DNA of 64,000 bases from Succinimonas sp045124755 (GCF_045124755.1 NZ_JBGVMK010000140.1); one strand, 5' to 3'. Counted from the first letter of the stretch, positions 9,833 through 20,169 are shown. Program-made: numbers and translations. Notes: generated by a model from the letters alone, not told the origin.

Positions 9833-11997
9833 CTAAGGAAAAAGGAAGCCCCCGCAAGCTTCGGAAAATCCCCGGCCAATCCGCGCTGATGTCTTGCCCG
9901 CACCGAAACTGCTTAAAAGATATCAGCAAAATTCCGCGCTGACAAATAAATCAATAATAAAGCAAAAAAATAATAAAATAAAACAGCAAAACGATAAATA
10001 AAAAGCAGGTTTAACTCCGGATAAGAGATAATGGTTCAGATCTCCGCATCTTTTTACATTAAAGAATATTTAAGAAAAATACATCTCTGATTAGCACAAT
10101 AATTCCGGCAAACATACCGGCAAAGCAGGAAACAAATAATCAGAAGCAAAACCAGATAAAGATCTCTCAGCGCTGCAATTCCCGGACAAAACTCAATATG
10201 TTAAAAGGCTCATTAAACAGCAAACAAGAGCCGTAAAAATAATAAGAAACAGCAAATAAAACACGAAACAGCAATGCGGCAAATCATGAAAATACCAGAA
10301 AAATAAATAAAAATAATGAATTAATGGATTAATGAATCAATAAACAAATAAAAATAAAGAGAAAGAGAAAGAACAAATAAATAAAGTCATCTGACTGCTT
10401 TCTTCCCGGCTGGAATTATGACCACCGAAAATGATGCGCCTATCTTTTGAAGATAAAAAAGAGAGAAAGAGAATAACAGAAGTAAATCAAGCGTTCAGCA
10501 AACGATTAACATCATCCTGATAAAGCAAAAATATCATAAAGACTGCTTAAAGCGTCATGATTCTTAAAGGCTGCCATAAACTAAAAAAACATATTCCGCG
10601 CTGCCTTAAAAATCATAATCCTGAAAGCCAGCCCCGAACCGGATCCTTCCAGTCTTACTTATCCCGGCTTATAAGCCCCTTTTCTATAAAACAATCCCAC
10701 GGAAAAAACTAATAAGCGTTTTCCGCTGCCAGAGCTTAGCTGTTATCGGGGAGACAAAAATCCCGGCCAAAATCAGCATTTAAAAAATTTATCTTCTCGC
10801 TGTAATTCCTCTCTTATTTATCATTAATCAGCATTAATCACTCACAACCACATAATATTAATATTCATGATCACAAAAATCACCAAGCATCCGATACAGC
10901 AAGAGCTTTCTCAATATATTAATAATATCTTTACGGAACTTAAGGGGTTTTCATGATTAATATTTTGCATGATTACCTGATTAAAACAGATTAATATTAT
11001 TAATTGCCGGCTTTGCCGCAGGAAGACGGGGATAGCTCCCGGCAAGGAGCGGATCCCCGCTTTGCCAACCATGAATTAACATTATGATATTGCCATATTT
11101 CAGAATACGGCATTGCGATGACAATGGCCTCCCCTCTCTTGCCATTACTTTTCTCATTCCTGAGAAGGGATGCTGAATTACTGCTGTCTTAATATCATAT
11201 TTTATCATATAATCTTAAACCCGGGAGCAGCATTCAATTATTCTCCCGGATATTTCGTTATTTTCCTCGATATTATCCGTTTCCTTTCATTAGTGTTACG
11301 TCCCCTGTTTTTCCGCCGCCTTGCTATCCCGCGGATTATTTTATCCTTTCCCCCTTCCCTCCCCTTTCGCATTCCCGGAAATAAAGCCCCTGCATCTTTT
11401 TTTACTGCGCATAAGGGCCCTGCCCGGTTTAATACCAGCCCGCCCGGAAAATTTCCAATTTCTGATCCTGACGTTACTAAAATTTAATGCCATGGCTTCC
11501 CCCGGACTCAGGCCTTCCGGTTACGCTGTCGCAGATCCTTGATTATTACCCTGCCCTTATAAGCCGCTGCAGAAAACTGAAAATTCCTGAGCTTTCCCGG
11601 TCTGTGTCTTTGCCCCGGATATTTTAATCACTGCGCCTGCAATCAAAAAAGCCCGCAAATAATAATCACGAGCCCAAAGGTATATCAGAAACTTAATGTC
11701 ATCTGATCTCATTTATCACGGAAAATCCCGGGAGGAGCCACAGATTTTTTCCGCTGTCATTATTATTCCCGGGGACGCTAAATGCAGCCTGATAAAATTC
11801 ATTTTGTTCATGATGACCGCCGCGCAGAATGAAATTTTATGGGGAAGACGTTTTAGAAGACCGGCGCGAAATAATCATGAGGAAGCTCCGGAGGATAGTC
11901 AGGAGAAATAACAGGTGACTTTAATTTCAGCCTTGCGGGGTTATTGCTGCGGCGGAAGGCTCTCCCGCCTGTGCCGGCTGCGCAAATCCCCTGCCGC

Positions 11998-12031
11998 AAA
12001 AAAAAGCCCCGGAAGCCTGACCTCCGGAGCC
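11998..12031 (-). terminator. Terminator of the 1416-residue protein gene
   Basis: On the - strand GCTCCGGA pairs with TCCGGGGC (one G-U) and is followed by eight T residues. It starts 20 bases after the stop codon. Confidence 0.8.
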
Positions 12032-12051
12032 CTTCAGAAACCGCCGCCTGA

Positions 12052-15000
12052 CTAAAGACCCATGTAGCACTCCCGATCCTTTTTGATCCCCTTCCGGCGG
12101 AGCGCCGCTTCCGCCTTATGATCCCGGACATAGCGATAGTAGCCGCAGCTATCAAGAGATTTTCCATCCGTAGGCATGGGATAGTGCCAGCAGCCGTAGC
12201 CATGGGCCCAGCAGCCCCCGACGCCGCCGCATTCCGATTTCTTGCTCCCTGGCTTGGCATGGTAAATCAGCCCCACTCCCATGGCCGCTCCGGAGTTCTC
12301 CCGACCGGCGGAGGAATTGCAGAGACAGGACATCAGGTCATTATGCCCCAGAGCCCGGGACACGATCTCGATCTCCCGTTCCCGCATTTTTTTCGCGCGT
12401 TTGAAGTCGGCATGAAGCTTGCCGTCGGCATCAAAATTATCCCAGCCGCACTCGCAGCCGATATAAGCCACCTCGGTCTTGTAACGCAAGGGCCCGTCGC
12501 TGCCATCCACATAGAGGCACATGAGCTCCTTGGCCTTCTGCTTCATGGTTTTCCGGGAGCATCTGTTATTATCAGTGCCGGAACCCCATTGGATAAGCTC
12601 ATCCTCCAGCCGGACGCGGGTTTCCGCATATTCCTTGAAGGCGGCAACCTCAGCCTCGCAGCCGTCCCAGTTGGAAAAGAACCGCCAAATCCCTTCCTTG
12701 GTCACATCCACGGCACCCCGCCGGGATCCGTCGCTGTTGTAGTAGCGCTTCTGGTAGACATTGCCGGAATGCCAGGTGCGGAAGTTGCTTTCGCAGCGGG
12801 GATACTCCGGAGTGTTCAGATTCTGAAAGTCCCGGGCCCAGTCCCGGAGCTCGGACTTGAAGTCGGAGTTCCGCTCTTCCGTCTTCTCCCACGCCCGGAA
12901 CTGCAGCCTGAGATATTTGAAGGCCTCCTCATCGGAAATGTCCTCTGGCTTCAGCTCCACAGCCGGATTGTCCATGTCCCCGCCCTTTCTGACATAACTG
13001 ACAAAGGCATTGGCCGTCCTGCGATTAGGGCCGTTCAGGGCCATCTGCGTCATTTCATTGCGCAGGGTCTTGCTCATGGTTTTCTTGGCCTGAGCCAAGG
13101 CTCGCCGGGTATGTTCGCCGTCATTCTTCCACGTGTCATCGCGGTCGCCGTCTCCTAAGACCTTCCAGTACCCGTATACCCGCTGTATCGACGTGTCATT
13201 GATAAAATCCCGGGAAGCCAGAGACGCCTGATAGCCCAGCTTGACCGTGGCCACGGCCATGGCAAAATTCGGATCCAGAGACAGGAGGGTCAGGGCGGCA
13301 TTGCCGTAGATATCCATCTCCGTGGATCCCTCCCAGGCCCGGCCGAATTCCGTGCCCAGATCCTCCGCCGTGCTGAAGGTCTTGTCCAGCGCCTTGTATT
13401 CCGTCATGGTTCTCTTATAGGTATCCCGCAGGGTCTTGACCTCATCAAGAAACGCCAGGGTCTTGCCCTCGTTTTTCTTAGCCCTTTCGTAGAGCTTTAG
13501 GAAATCGGCATCGGGAAGCTCAATATGCTTTCTGACCTCCATCATGTCACTGGCAAAGAGCCGGGCCATGGAGCCCTCCGGACAGCTGCGCAGACTTTGT
13601 TCAATCTTGGCATACTGCTCCTTGGGCAGCGTGGTCAGGCGGGCCTTGAGAGATTCCGGATCCTTCAGGATCATGTTTTCGAGACAGCTGCCGTCGTTGC
13701 AGAGCTTAAGCGCCGTATTGAGCACCAGCTTCATGGCGTTTTTGGCCAGGCCCTCCATATCCTTCTCGTTAATGGCATCCACGATGGCCAGGGTGTTCCC
13801 GGTGGTCTCCGCAGCCAGGGTAATGGCATCTCTGACCTTGCCGAGATCCGTGGCAAACTGATAATTCTGAAAAATGGCCGTGCCGAACTCCATAATGGCG
13901 GCATTCAGGTTGCCATCCCGCCCCAGAGTGATATCCAGGCGTGACATTTTGTTTATTTGCTCATCAAGAGCCTTGCTGCAATCCGCCAGAGTCGTTTTGG
14001 TCTTCATGAAACGGTAATCCCCCGTGGCGTCAAATATCCCGTCATAGATTCCGCCGTAGGATCCGGGAACGAAGCTTATGGAATAGCCGGTATCCGGCTC
14101 GGGATAGGAGCCGGCCCCGAAAAGAGCATCGTAAAGCCGCCGGAGATCCTCCGCTCCGGAGGAGGCGGCCATAAGTCCCGGCGCGGCGCAGGCCTTCATG
14201 CCGTTTCCGTAATCAGCCTCCCAGACGCCGGCGGTATTTCCCCCGGTCTTCCGGCTCCCGGGCAGATAGAACTCCCGGTTAATGCGATCCTTCATTTTGT
14301 TAAGGGAATCCTCCTCGGTAAGCCCCGGCTCCGGCTTATCAAGCTCCCTGAGCAGGCTGGCCTCATTGGCGGCTATTTCCTCCGGGGTAAGCACCCGCAC
14401 CGGGCTTTTGGCCAGCACCCGGCCGTAAGGATCGGCGCTGCTGTAAAGCCGGGCCTCATAATTGCCGGGAGTCATGTCTGCGGTCTTGTAATATACCGAA
14501 AACTTAATCCGGTGCCCCACGTTTTGTCTTTTGTCGCCGTACTTCTTAAGAAGACTGGTGACCTCCTCGGGAGTGCCCCGGGGCACCAGAATCACAAAGG
14601 AGGATTCCTCGGCCTCCACCACGCTGGTGCCGGTAATCACCAGTCCCGTATCCGGTTCAATGCTGTCATGCTCCGGCGTGATAACGGCCTTTTCCGCGGA
14701 ATGCAGGGAGGGCTCCACCCGGAAGGCGATTTCAGAGGTAACCTTTTTGCCCCCGGCCTCGCTCTCGGCCGAGGCAATATATTCTCCGGGACTGAAGATC
14801 GGGTTTACCGCATAGCTCTGCGTCCCCGGATTAAAGGTCACCCGCTGCCCCCAGTGCTGATCCTTGCGGCCCTTCTTTTTGATTCGGAGCTCTCCCCGGG
14901 GCGCATCAGTCCGGCCCGGCCAGTCCGCCAGGAAATTAAACCCGGAACCGGCGTAAATCTTTTCCGGAACCAGAATCCGGGGCCGATCCTGAGCCGGAGC

Positions 15001-16302
15001 CGCTCCGGGGGCTTTAACCCGGATTTTAATATAGGAGACTCCAGGGATGGCGGAGCCGTAGTGTTCATGATAAGAGCAGTCCCGGCAATCCCGGTAGTAT
15101 ACGAGAAGATAGTCCCCCTCCTCCTTGGGCGCCTTGATCCAGGAGCCGGTATGAGGAGCATAGAGCTCATCCACAGGTTTGGTGCGATCCAGGCTCTTCA
15201 CATCCCGGAACCGCGTCTTCAGGGCCTCCGGGGTGTCCGGCACCAGATAAATGCGGCCGCCGGAAGCTGCCCGGACGCCGTTTATGGTGACAAAAAACTC
15301 CTCTCCGGGCACAAAGGTGTCCCGATCCAGACGGAAGGTAACGCTGTCCGCCGCCGTTACCTTGTAACCGAGCCGTCCCAGGGGAAAGATCTTGCCCTCA
15401 TCGGTACTGAAAACCCGGATCTCGTAGGAGCCGGGGAGAACCGGAGCCCGCACCTGATAAAAATCGTAATCGGCCTTCATGTAGTAGGGTTCATTGGTCA
15501 TGCTGGCCTTCAGGGATGCCTCATACTCAAAGGGCGTCCCTGCGGCCGCGATGATCACGGCGATTTTGCGGGAGACCTCGGTGTACTGGGGCTTTCGGAT
15601 GAAAACCGTAAACCTTTCCCCCGGAGAACGAACGGCGGGAGCCCAGGAGCCGGCGTTAAGCTCAAACCCCGGCACCAGAATTTCGGTTACGGGATCCGTA
15701 TTGTCAATGGCCGGAACGGAAACGCTGCCGGGAAAGGCCCGGGTTCCGCTCCCGAAAAACGCTTCCGGCCCCGAGACCGCAGGAGACGGACTTCCTTCCG
15801 GGGCCTCTCCCCCGGCTCCGAATGAGCCCAGATCCCGGGTGGGCTGAACGCCGCTGTCCGTAATCTCCGCTCCCATAGCCCGGAGAACTTCGGCCAGCCG
15901 TTCGTTATCCACCGTAACCTCCGCCCGCAGGAGGAGGTTTTTGCCGCTTTTCTGCTGCTTCAGAATGCTGACCTTGCCGGTAAAATCCTGCGGCCGGGCA
16001 ATGATCTCCGCGCGAATGCGCTTCATCTGAGATTTCACGAACTCCGGCCCGGCCATGGCGTTCATCACCTCCCGGGTGGCATTGAGCCGGGCATTGGTTT
16101 CCGCGGTGGCCTGATCCCGGCCCCGGGCATCCACGGTCACCGTGCCGGCCTCCGCAAGCCCCCAGGCCCCGGCGAGACAAAGAGAAAGCGCGAGGCCGGA
16201 TCTCCGAAAAGCGCTCCTGAGACCGGCGCCGATCCGGTTCCGGAGACTCTCCCGGATCCGAAGCGAAAGACGATTAAACGAAGTCATGTTCTGTTCTCGC
16301 AT
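12052..16302 (-). CDS. Exported 1416-residue Cys-rich protein with FlgT/LPP20-like N-terminal domain
   Basis: The start at 16302 is chosen for an AAAGGAAG ribosome-binding site eight bases ahead. A long basic region and a hydrophobic stretch ending near AEAGT (about residue 52) form a probable signal peptide. Residues 53-140 resemble the FlgT N-terminal/LPP20 fold: a DARGRDQATAETNARLNA helix and a final beta strand with the Val-Asp...Leu pattern. Several beta-rich Ig-like segments follow (about 190-640), with repeated PGxYE(I/A)R motifs. Then comes a mostly helical region (about 700-1130). The C-terminal 290 residues hold many Cys residues, including CECGW, CLC, CGGVGGCW and GYGCWHY. It lies 68 bases after an exported ankyrin protein and probably shares its transcript. 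Cell-envelope location is inferred; function unknown. Confidence 0.8.
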   Translation of the reverse strand: MREQNMTSFNRLSLRIRESLRNRIGAGLRSAFRRSGLALSLCLAGAWGLAEAGTVTVDARGRDQATAETNARLNATREVMNAMAGPEFVKSQMKRIRAEIIARPQDFTGKVSILKQQKSGKNLLLRAEVTVDNERLAEVLRAMGAEITDSGVQPTRDLGSFGAGGEAPEGSPSPAVSGPEAFFGSGTRAFPGSVSVPAIDNTDPVTEILVPGFELNAGSWAPAVRSPGERFTVFIRKPQYTEVSRKIAVIIAAAGTPFEYEASLKASMTNEPYYMKADYDFYQVRAPVLPGSYEIRVFSTDEGKIFPLGRLGYKVTAADSVTFRLDRDTFVPGEEFFVTINGVRAASGGRIYLVPDTPEALKTRFRDVKSLDRTKPVDELYAPHTGSWIKAPKEEGDYLLVYYRDCRDCSYHEHYGSAIPGVSYIKIRVKAPGAAPAQDRPRILVPEKIYAGSGFNFLADWPGRTDAPRGELRIKKKGRKDQHWGQRVTFNPGTQSYAVNPIFSPGEYIASAESEAGGKKVTSEIAFRVEPSLHSAEKAVITPEHDSIEPDTGLVITGTSVVEAEESSFVILVPRGTPEEVTSLLKKYGDKRQNVGHRIKFSVYYKTADMTPGNYEARLYSSADPYGRVLAKSPVRVLTPEEIAANEASLLRELDKPEPGLTEEDSLNKMKDRINREFYLPGSRKTGGNTAGVWEADYGNGMKACAAPGLMAASSGAEDLRRLYDALFGAGSYPEPDTGYSISFVPGSYGGIYDGIFDATGDYRFMKTKTTLADCSKALDEQINKMSRLDITLGRDGNLNAAIMEFGTAIFQNYQFATDLGKVRDAITLAAETTGNTLAIVDAINEKDMEGLAKNAMKLVLNTALKLCNDGSCLENMILKDPESLKARLTTLPKEQYAKIEQSLRSCPEGSMARLFASDMMEVRKHIELPDADFLKLYERAKKNEGKTLAFLDEVKTLRDTYKRTMTEYKALDKTFSTAEDLGTEFGRAWEGSTEMDIYGNAALTLLSLDPNFAMAVATVKLGYQASLASRDFINDTSIQRVYGYWKVLGDGDRDDTWKNDGEHTRRALAQAKKTMSKTLRNEMTQMALNGPNRRTANAFVSYVRKGGDMDNPAVELKPEDISDEEAFKYLRLQFRAWEKTEERNSDFKSELRDWARDFQNLNTPEYPRCESNFRTWHSGNVYQKRYYNSDGSRRGAVDVTKEGIWRFFSNWDGCEAEVAAFKEYAETRVRLEDELIQWGSGTDNNRCSRKTMKQKAKELMCLYVDGSDGPLRYKTEVAYIGCECGWDNFDADGKLHADFKRAKKMREREIEIVSRALGHNDLMSCLCNSSAGRENSGAAMGVGLIYHAKPGSKKSECGGVGGCWAHGYGCWHYPMPTDGKSLDSCGYYRYVRDHKAEAALRRKGIKKDRECYMGL

Positions 16303-16370
16303 TGCTGTTTCTTCCTTTACTGTTTGCGCCCGCTGCTGTTTCCGTCTGCTTTTGTTAGCGTTTTTGGCCG

Positions 16371-17927
16371 TTACTGCCCGGAGGCCTTTTCCGCCTTGCC
16401 GGAGTTTTCCTGCTCCTCGGCCTTTCGGAGCAGCTCGTCGATCCGGGTAAATTCCTGCTTTTTCTTCTCGTTTTCAGAGAGCTCGCTCCGGCGGAGATAG
16501 TCCCGGGCGGTGCGGCCGTTCTTATCCCGGAGTCCGGGAGAGGCCCCGGCCCGGAGCAGAACCGCTATGGTATCCGCGGCCGGAGCGGAGAGAGCCAGAG
16601 CCATAAGAGCGGTGCGGCCCTCATGATCCCGGGCATCAGCCTGAGCTCCGGCTGCCGTGAGAGCCTCCAGAGCAGCGCGGTTTCCGGCAAAAGCCGCCGT
16701 CATCAGGGGCGTCATGCCGGTCTCGGCCTCCTGTTCATTGACATCCGCCCCGGCATTTATCAGGGCCTTAACCGCGCCGGATTTGAGCCCGGCCGGGCCG
16801 GCATAGAAGAGCAGCCCGGCGCCCTCAGGAGTCTTTTCCTGAAGCTTTACCCCCTTTTCCAGAAAATACTCGGTGAGACCGGTGGCCGTGCCCCGGACTG
16901 CTCCGGCCATAATGGCGGCAGTCAGAATGTTTACGCCCCTTTTGTTTACGGCATTGAGATCCGCTCCGGCCTCCGCCAGAATTTTCACGAGATGATCCCG
17001 ATCACCGATCCGGCTCCTGCTGCCGGAAATGTATTCGTAAGCGGCGAGAGCGGGGGTATTGCCCAGATCATCCCGGGCATTCAGATCGGGTTTAAGCTCC
17101 AAAAGCTTTTTGAGAAAACGTTCCGAAGGATCGTAATGCATCAGAAAATTAAGGAGGGATTCCCCCTTGCTGTTCCGGGCTGCTATATCAGCCCCGCCGG
17201 CCAGAATTCCGTCCAGAATGGCATCGTCGTACCTGAGCTCCGTCCGGCTGCCCCCGAGAGAGGCCTCCTGAATCAGGGGCCGGCCCTGGCGGGACATTTG
17301 GTTAAAATCAGTGCCGTACTTTTTGAAAAGATTCAGGATCTCCGCCTTCTTATCGTGATCCGGGGCATAGACTCTCATGGCCAGGAGCATCAGAGCGCTT
17401 TCCCCCTTCCGGCCCCGGGCATCGATATTGCCGGCGGAGCAGCCCTGCCTCATCACCTCGTGAAACACCTGCCTGTCATCGTTGAACATGGTCTCTATAA
17501 GCAGGGTGTCCCCGTCCGGAACCTTCTGCCCGGGATCGCATTTTCCGGCGGTTATGAAGGGCATTGCCGCGGCCAGCTTTTTAGTGCCGAAGGCGGCCAT
17601 CCGGGCCGAATAACCGCCCCGGGGCGCATAGTCCGGATCCGCCCCGGAGTCCAGGGCGGCCTGAAAGAGAGCGGGATTCCGGCTTCTTCTCACGAGAGCG
17701 GTAAACCCGGCTTCTCCATGCGGGCAGTCCCGGGGGATCTTTTGACCGCCTTTAAGACCGGCGATAAGGCGCTCTTCGTCTGAGGAGCCAAAATTCCGGT
17801 CGGAGTCGCAGATAAAGCTCGCGAATTCCCCGGGAGTCCAGGGCTTATCTTCCTCCGCCCGCAGTTCTCCGGAAAACAGCAGAACCGCCGCGATGGCGCT
17901 CAGGGCCATTAAGTCAGGTTTTCTCAT
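16371..17927 (-). CDS. Exported ankyrin-repeat protein
   Basis: 518 residues. An N-terminal signal peptide (hydrophobic core about 6-20, likely cleavage near LRAEED) precedes a chain of ankyrin repeats from about residue 60 to 490. Typical motifs are GADPDYAPRGGYSA, GETPL-like turns such as GMTPLMTAAFAG, GRTALMALAL and AGADLNAVNKRG. Ankyrin repeats bind proteins, and periplasmic versions exist in several proteobacteria. The gene starts only 20 bases past the aroC terminator, so its own promoter would overlap that terminator, or it depends on readthrough. It is followed after 68 bases by the 1416-residue exported protein, a likely partner. Confidence 0.88.
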   Translation of the reverse strand: MRKPDLMALSAIAAVLLFSGELRAEEDKPWTPGEFASFICDSDRNFGSSDEERLIAGLKGGQKIPRDCPHGEAGFTALVRRSRNPALFQAALDSGADPDYAPRGGYSARMAAFGTKKLAAAMPFITAGKCDPGQKVPDGDTLLIETMFNDDRQVFHEVMRQGCSAGNIDARGRKGESALMLLAMRVYAPDHDKKAEILNLFKKYGTDFNQMSRQGRPLIQEASLGGSRTELRYDDAILDGILAGGADIAARNSKGESLLNFLMHYDPSERFLKKLLELKPDLNARDDLGNTPALAAYEYISGSRSRIGDRDHLVKILAEAGADLNAVNKRGVNILTAAIMAGAVRGTATGLTEYFLEKGVKLQEKTPEGAGLLFYAGPAGLKSGAVKALINAGADVNEQEAETGMTPLMTAAFAGNRAALEALTAAGAQADARDHEGRTALMALALSAPAADTIAVLLRAGASPGLRDKNGRTARDYLRRSELSENEKKKQEFTRIDELLRKAEEQENSGKAEKASGQ

Positions 17928-17946
17928 GTAACACGATTCCGATTCT

Positions 17947-17984
17947 GAAAAAAAAGTCCGAAGACAAAGGCCAGCCCCCGGACT
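17947..17984 (-). terminator. Terminator of the prmB-aroC transcript
   Basis: On the - strand AGTCCG pairs with CGGACT around an 18-base loop and runs into eight T residues. It lies about 50 bases after the aroC stop. Confidence 0.75.
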
Positions 17985-18031
17985 AAAAACAATAAAGAGC
18001 AGCGTGCGCCCCGCTCTCAGGCTCTCTGTTA

Positions 18032-19135
18032 TCAGCCGTTCCCGGCAGAACCCGGGATCGCCGGCGTGGGACAGCGAACCTCGGCGTTCTGGGCCCGGTG
18101 TCTCATCAAGTGATCCATAAGCACCAGTGCCAGCATGGCCTCGGCCACCGGCACCGCCCGGATCCCCACGCAGGGGTCGTGCCGCCCCTTGGTGACAATC
18201 TCCGCGGGGTTGCCTTCAATGTCAATGGTTTTTCCCGGCACCATAATGCTGGAGGTAGGCTTCAGGGCCATTCTGACCACAATATCCTGACCGGAGCTGA
18301 TGCCCCCCAGAATGCCGCCGGCATGATTGGAAAGGAAGCCGGCCGGAGTGAGCTCGTCCCGGAATTCGGATCCCCGGGAGGACACTGCGGCAAAGCCGTC
18401 TCCGATCTCCACAGCCTTCACAGCATTAATGCCCATCATGGCCGCGGCAATATCAGCGTCCAGCCGGCCGAATACCGGCTCCCCCAGTCCCGGGGGAACA
18501 TTGCTTGCCGTAACCTCAACGAGAGCCCCGCAGGAATCCCGGGCCTTCAGAATGCCGTCCATGTATTCCCGGGCCTTGTCCGCCATGGCATTGTCGCACA
18601 GGAAAAACTCATTGAGATCCCGATCTCCCGGCACAACCCGCTCACAGGCCACGGGGCCGATCTGCCGGACATAGCCGGTGATGACCACGCCCTTTTCCGA
18701 GAGATATTTTCTGGCAATGGCACCGGCGGCCACCCGCATGGCGGTCTCCCGGGCCGAGGATCGGCCGCCGCCGCGGTAGTCCCGGATCCCGTACTTCTGC
18801 CAGTAGGTATAGTCCGCATGACCGGGTCTGAAGGTACGGGCGATATCCGCATAATCCCGGGAATGCTGATCCACGTTCAGAATCAGGAGTCCCACCGGAG
18901 TGCCGGTGGTTTTGCCCTCAAACACCCCGGAAACAATTTTGACGGTGTCCGGCTCCTGCCTCATGGTGGTGAATTTCCCGGAACCGGGACGTCTCCGGTC
19001 CAGATCCGGCTGAATATCCGCCTCGGACAGGGACAGTCCCGGAGGACAGCCGTCCACAATGCCCATAAGACCGTAGCCATGGCTTTCGCCGCAGGTGGTG
19101 ACCCGGAAAAGCTCCCCAAAGGTATTTCCGGCCAT
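18032..19135 (-). CDS. aroC: Chorismate synthase
   Basis: 367 residues, close to the usual 360. It makes chorismate from 5-enolpyruvylshikimate-3-phosphate using reduced FMN, the last step of the shikimate pathway, in the cytoplasm. All three family signatures are visible: GESHG near the N-terminus, GRGRSSARET-type sequence (here GGGRSSARETAMRVAAGA) in the middle, and RHDPCVGIRAVPVAEAM near the C-terminus. The start codon overlaps the prmB stop by one base (TGATG), so translation is probably coupled. Confidence 0.97.
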   Translation of the reverse strand: MAGNTFGELFRVTTCGESHGYGLMGIVDGCPPGLSLSEADIQPDLDRRRPGSGKFTTMRQEPDTVKIVSGVFEGKTTGTPVGLLILNVDQHSRDYADIARTFRPGHADYTYWQKYGIRDYRGGGRSSARETAMRVAAGAIARKYLSEKGVVITGYVRQIGPVACERVVPGDRDLNEFFLCDNAMADKAREYMDGILKARDSCGALVEVTASNVPPGLGEPVFGRLDADIAAAMMGINAVKAVEIGDGFAAVSSRGSEFRDELTPAGFLSNHAGGILGGISSGQDIVVRMALKPTSSIMVPGKTIDIEGNPAEIVTKGRHDPCVGIRAVPVAEAMLALVLMDHLMRHRAQNAEVRCPTPAIPGSAGNG

Positions 19136-20169
19136 CAGCTGTTTTCCTCCTGCTTTCCGGAATCCTCTGCCGGGGTCTTGTCTTCGTCCTTGCGGTTATA
19201 AACGCTGAAGATCTCGGCAAATTCGATAAGCTCGTCATAGGTCAGCACAAAAACGCCCTCGCCGCCGTTCTTGAAGGTTACCCAGTGGAAAGGCACTTCA
19301 GGGAATTCCTCCTCCAGAGCCGCTCTGCTGTTCCCCACCTCGCAGACCAGAATGCTGTTCTCATTCATGTAGTAGGAGGCGGAGGCCAGAAGGCGCTTCA
19401 CCACGGAAAGCCCGTCATCCCCGGCCTCCAGGGCCAGTCTGGGCTCACGACGGTATTCCTCGGGCATGTTCTCGAGATCGACGGAATCAACATAAGGAGG
19501 ATTGCAGACAATAAGGTCATAGCGCTCGTCTTCGGGAATGGCGCTGAAGAGATCGCTCTTGTAAGGGTAAACCACGTCCTCGAGGCCGTAGCTGGCGATA
19601 TTAATGGAGCAGACCTCCAGGGCATCGTCGCTGATATCCACCGCATCAATGGTGGTGCCCTTGCGGTACATGTCGGCGCAGGCAATGGCAATGCAGCCGC
19701 TGCCGGTGCACATGTCCAGAATTCTCCGGGGATAATGCTTGAGATAGGGCTTGAAGCTGGCCTGAATCATTTCGGCGATGGGGGATCTGGGAATGAGCAC
19801 CCGGGGATCCACATAGAACTCCAGCCCGGAGAACCAGGCTCTGCCGGTAAGGTAAGCGGCCGGAATGCGATCCCGCACCCGGGACATCAGAAGCTTCGCA
19901 ATATTCCCCTTCTCCCGGACGGTCAGCCGGGTCTCCAGAGTTTCCGCATCCGCCGGAGGATCGAGATTAATGGCGCACATCACCAGATACATGGCCTCAT
20001 CCCAGCAGCTCTGGGTGCCGTGGCCGAGAAAAACGCCGCTTTCGATAAGATAGCTGGCGGCATAGCGCACCGCATCGTTAACGGTAACCATTTCCGAGAC
20101 AAATTCATTGGAAATGTCTTCCGGAAATGCATCCAGCTCCGGAACATTAAGTACATTCATATCACTCAT
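19135..20169 (-). CDS. prmB: Ribosomal protein L3 N5-glutamine methyltransferase PrmB
   Basis: 344 residues. This SAM-dependent enzyme methylates a Gln of ribosomal protein L3. Visible are the SAM-binding motif LDMCTGSGCIAIA, the catalytic NPPY motif (NPPYVDSVDLENMPEEYR, very close to the enterobacterial PrmB sequence) and RVLIPRSPIAE. The last 40 residues form a charged extension. The prmB-aroC order is widely conserved in gammaproteobacteria. Two nearby ATG codons (MSDMNV) make the exact start uncertain by three residues. Confidence 0.95.
   Translation of the reverse strand: MSDMNVLNVPELDAFPEDISNEFVSEMVTVNDAVRYAASYLIESGVFLGHGTQSCWDEAMYLVMCAINLDPPADAETLETRLTVREKGNIAKLLMSRVRDRIPAAYLTGRAWFSGLEFYVDPRVLIPRSPIAEMIQASFKPYLKHYPRRILDMCTGSGCIAIACADMYRKGTTIDAVDISDDALEVCSINIASYGLEDVVYPYKSDLFSAIPEDERYDLIVCNPPYVDSVDLENMPEEYRREPRLALEAGDDGLSVVKRLLASASYYMNENSILVCEVGNSRAALEEEFPEVPFHWVTFKNGGEGVFVLTYDELIEFAEIFSVYNRKDEDKTPAEDSGKQEENS

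Larger units (their letters stand above)
9338..11997. other. 2.7-kb region without credible genes, partly very AT-rich
   Basis: The short open frames here are low-complexity, without ribosome-binding sites, and unlike any family I know. From about 9930 to 10620 the + strand is strongly A-rich (many aaataa and aaaataa runs), at about 30% GC by eye against a much richer surround. From about 11250 to 11480 it is rich in C and T. The region holds a terminator-like hairpin (9534-9580) and a pair of 30-bp repeats (785-832 of the 9-kb block). Both flanking genes are on the - strand, so the upstream regulatory sequence of the 9337 gene should be here. Confidence 0.6.

Noticed and set aside
11170..11911. 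Several short + strand frames in the AT-rich gap
   Set aside because: Low-complexity, Pro/Phe-rich sequences without ribosome-binding sites or recognisable motifs.
13957..15825. Long + strand open frame (622 codons) opposite the 1416-residue protein
   Set aside because: Antisense shadow caused by GC-rich third positions; the - strand frame has signal peptide, ribosome-binding site and terminator.
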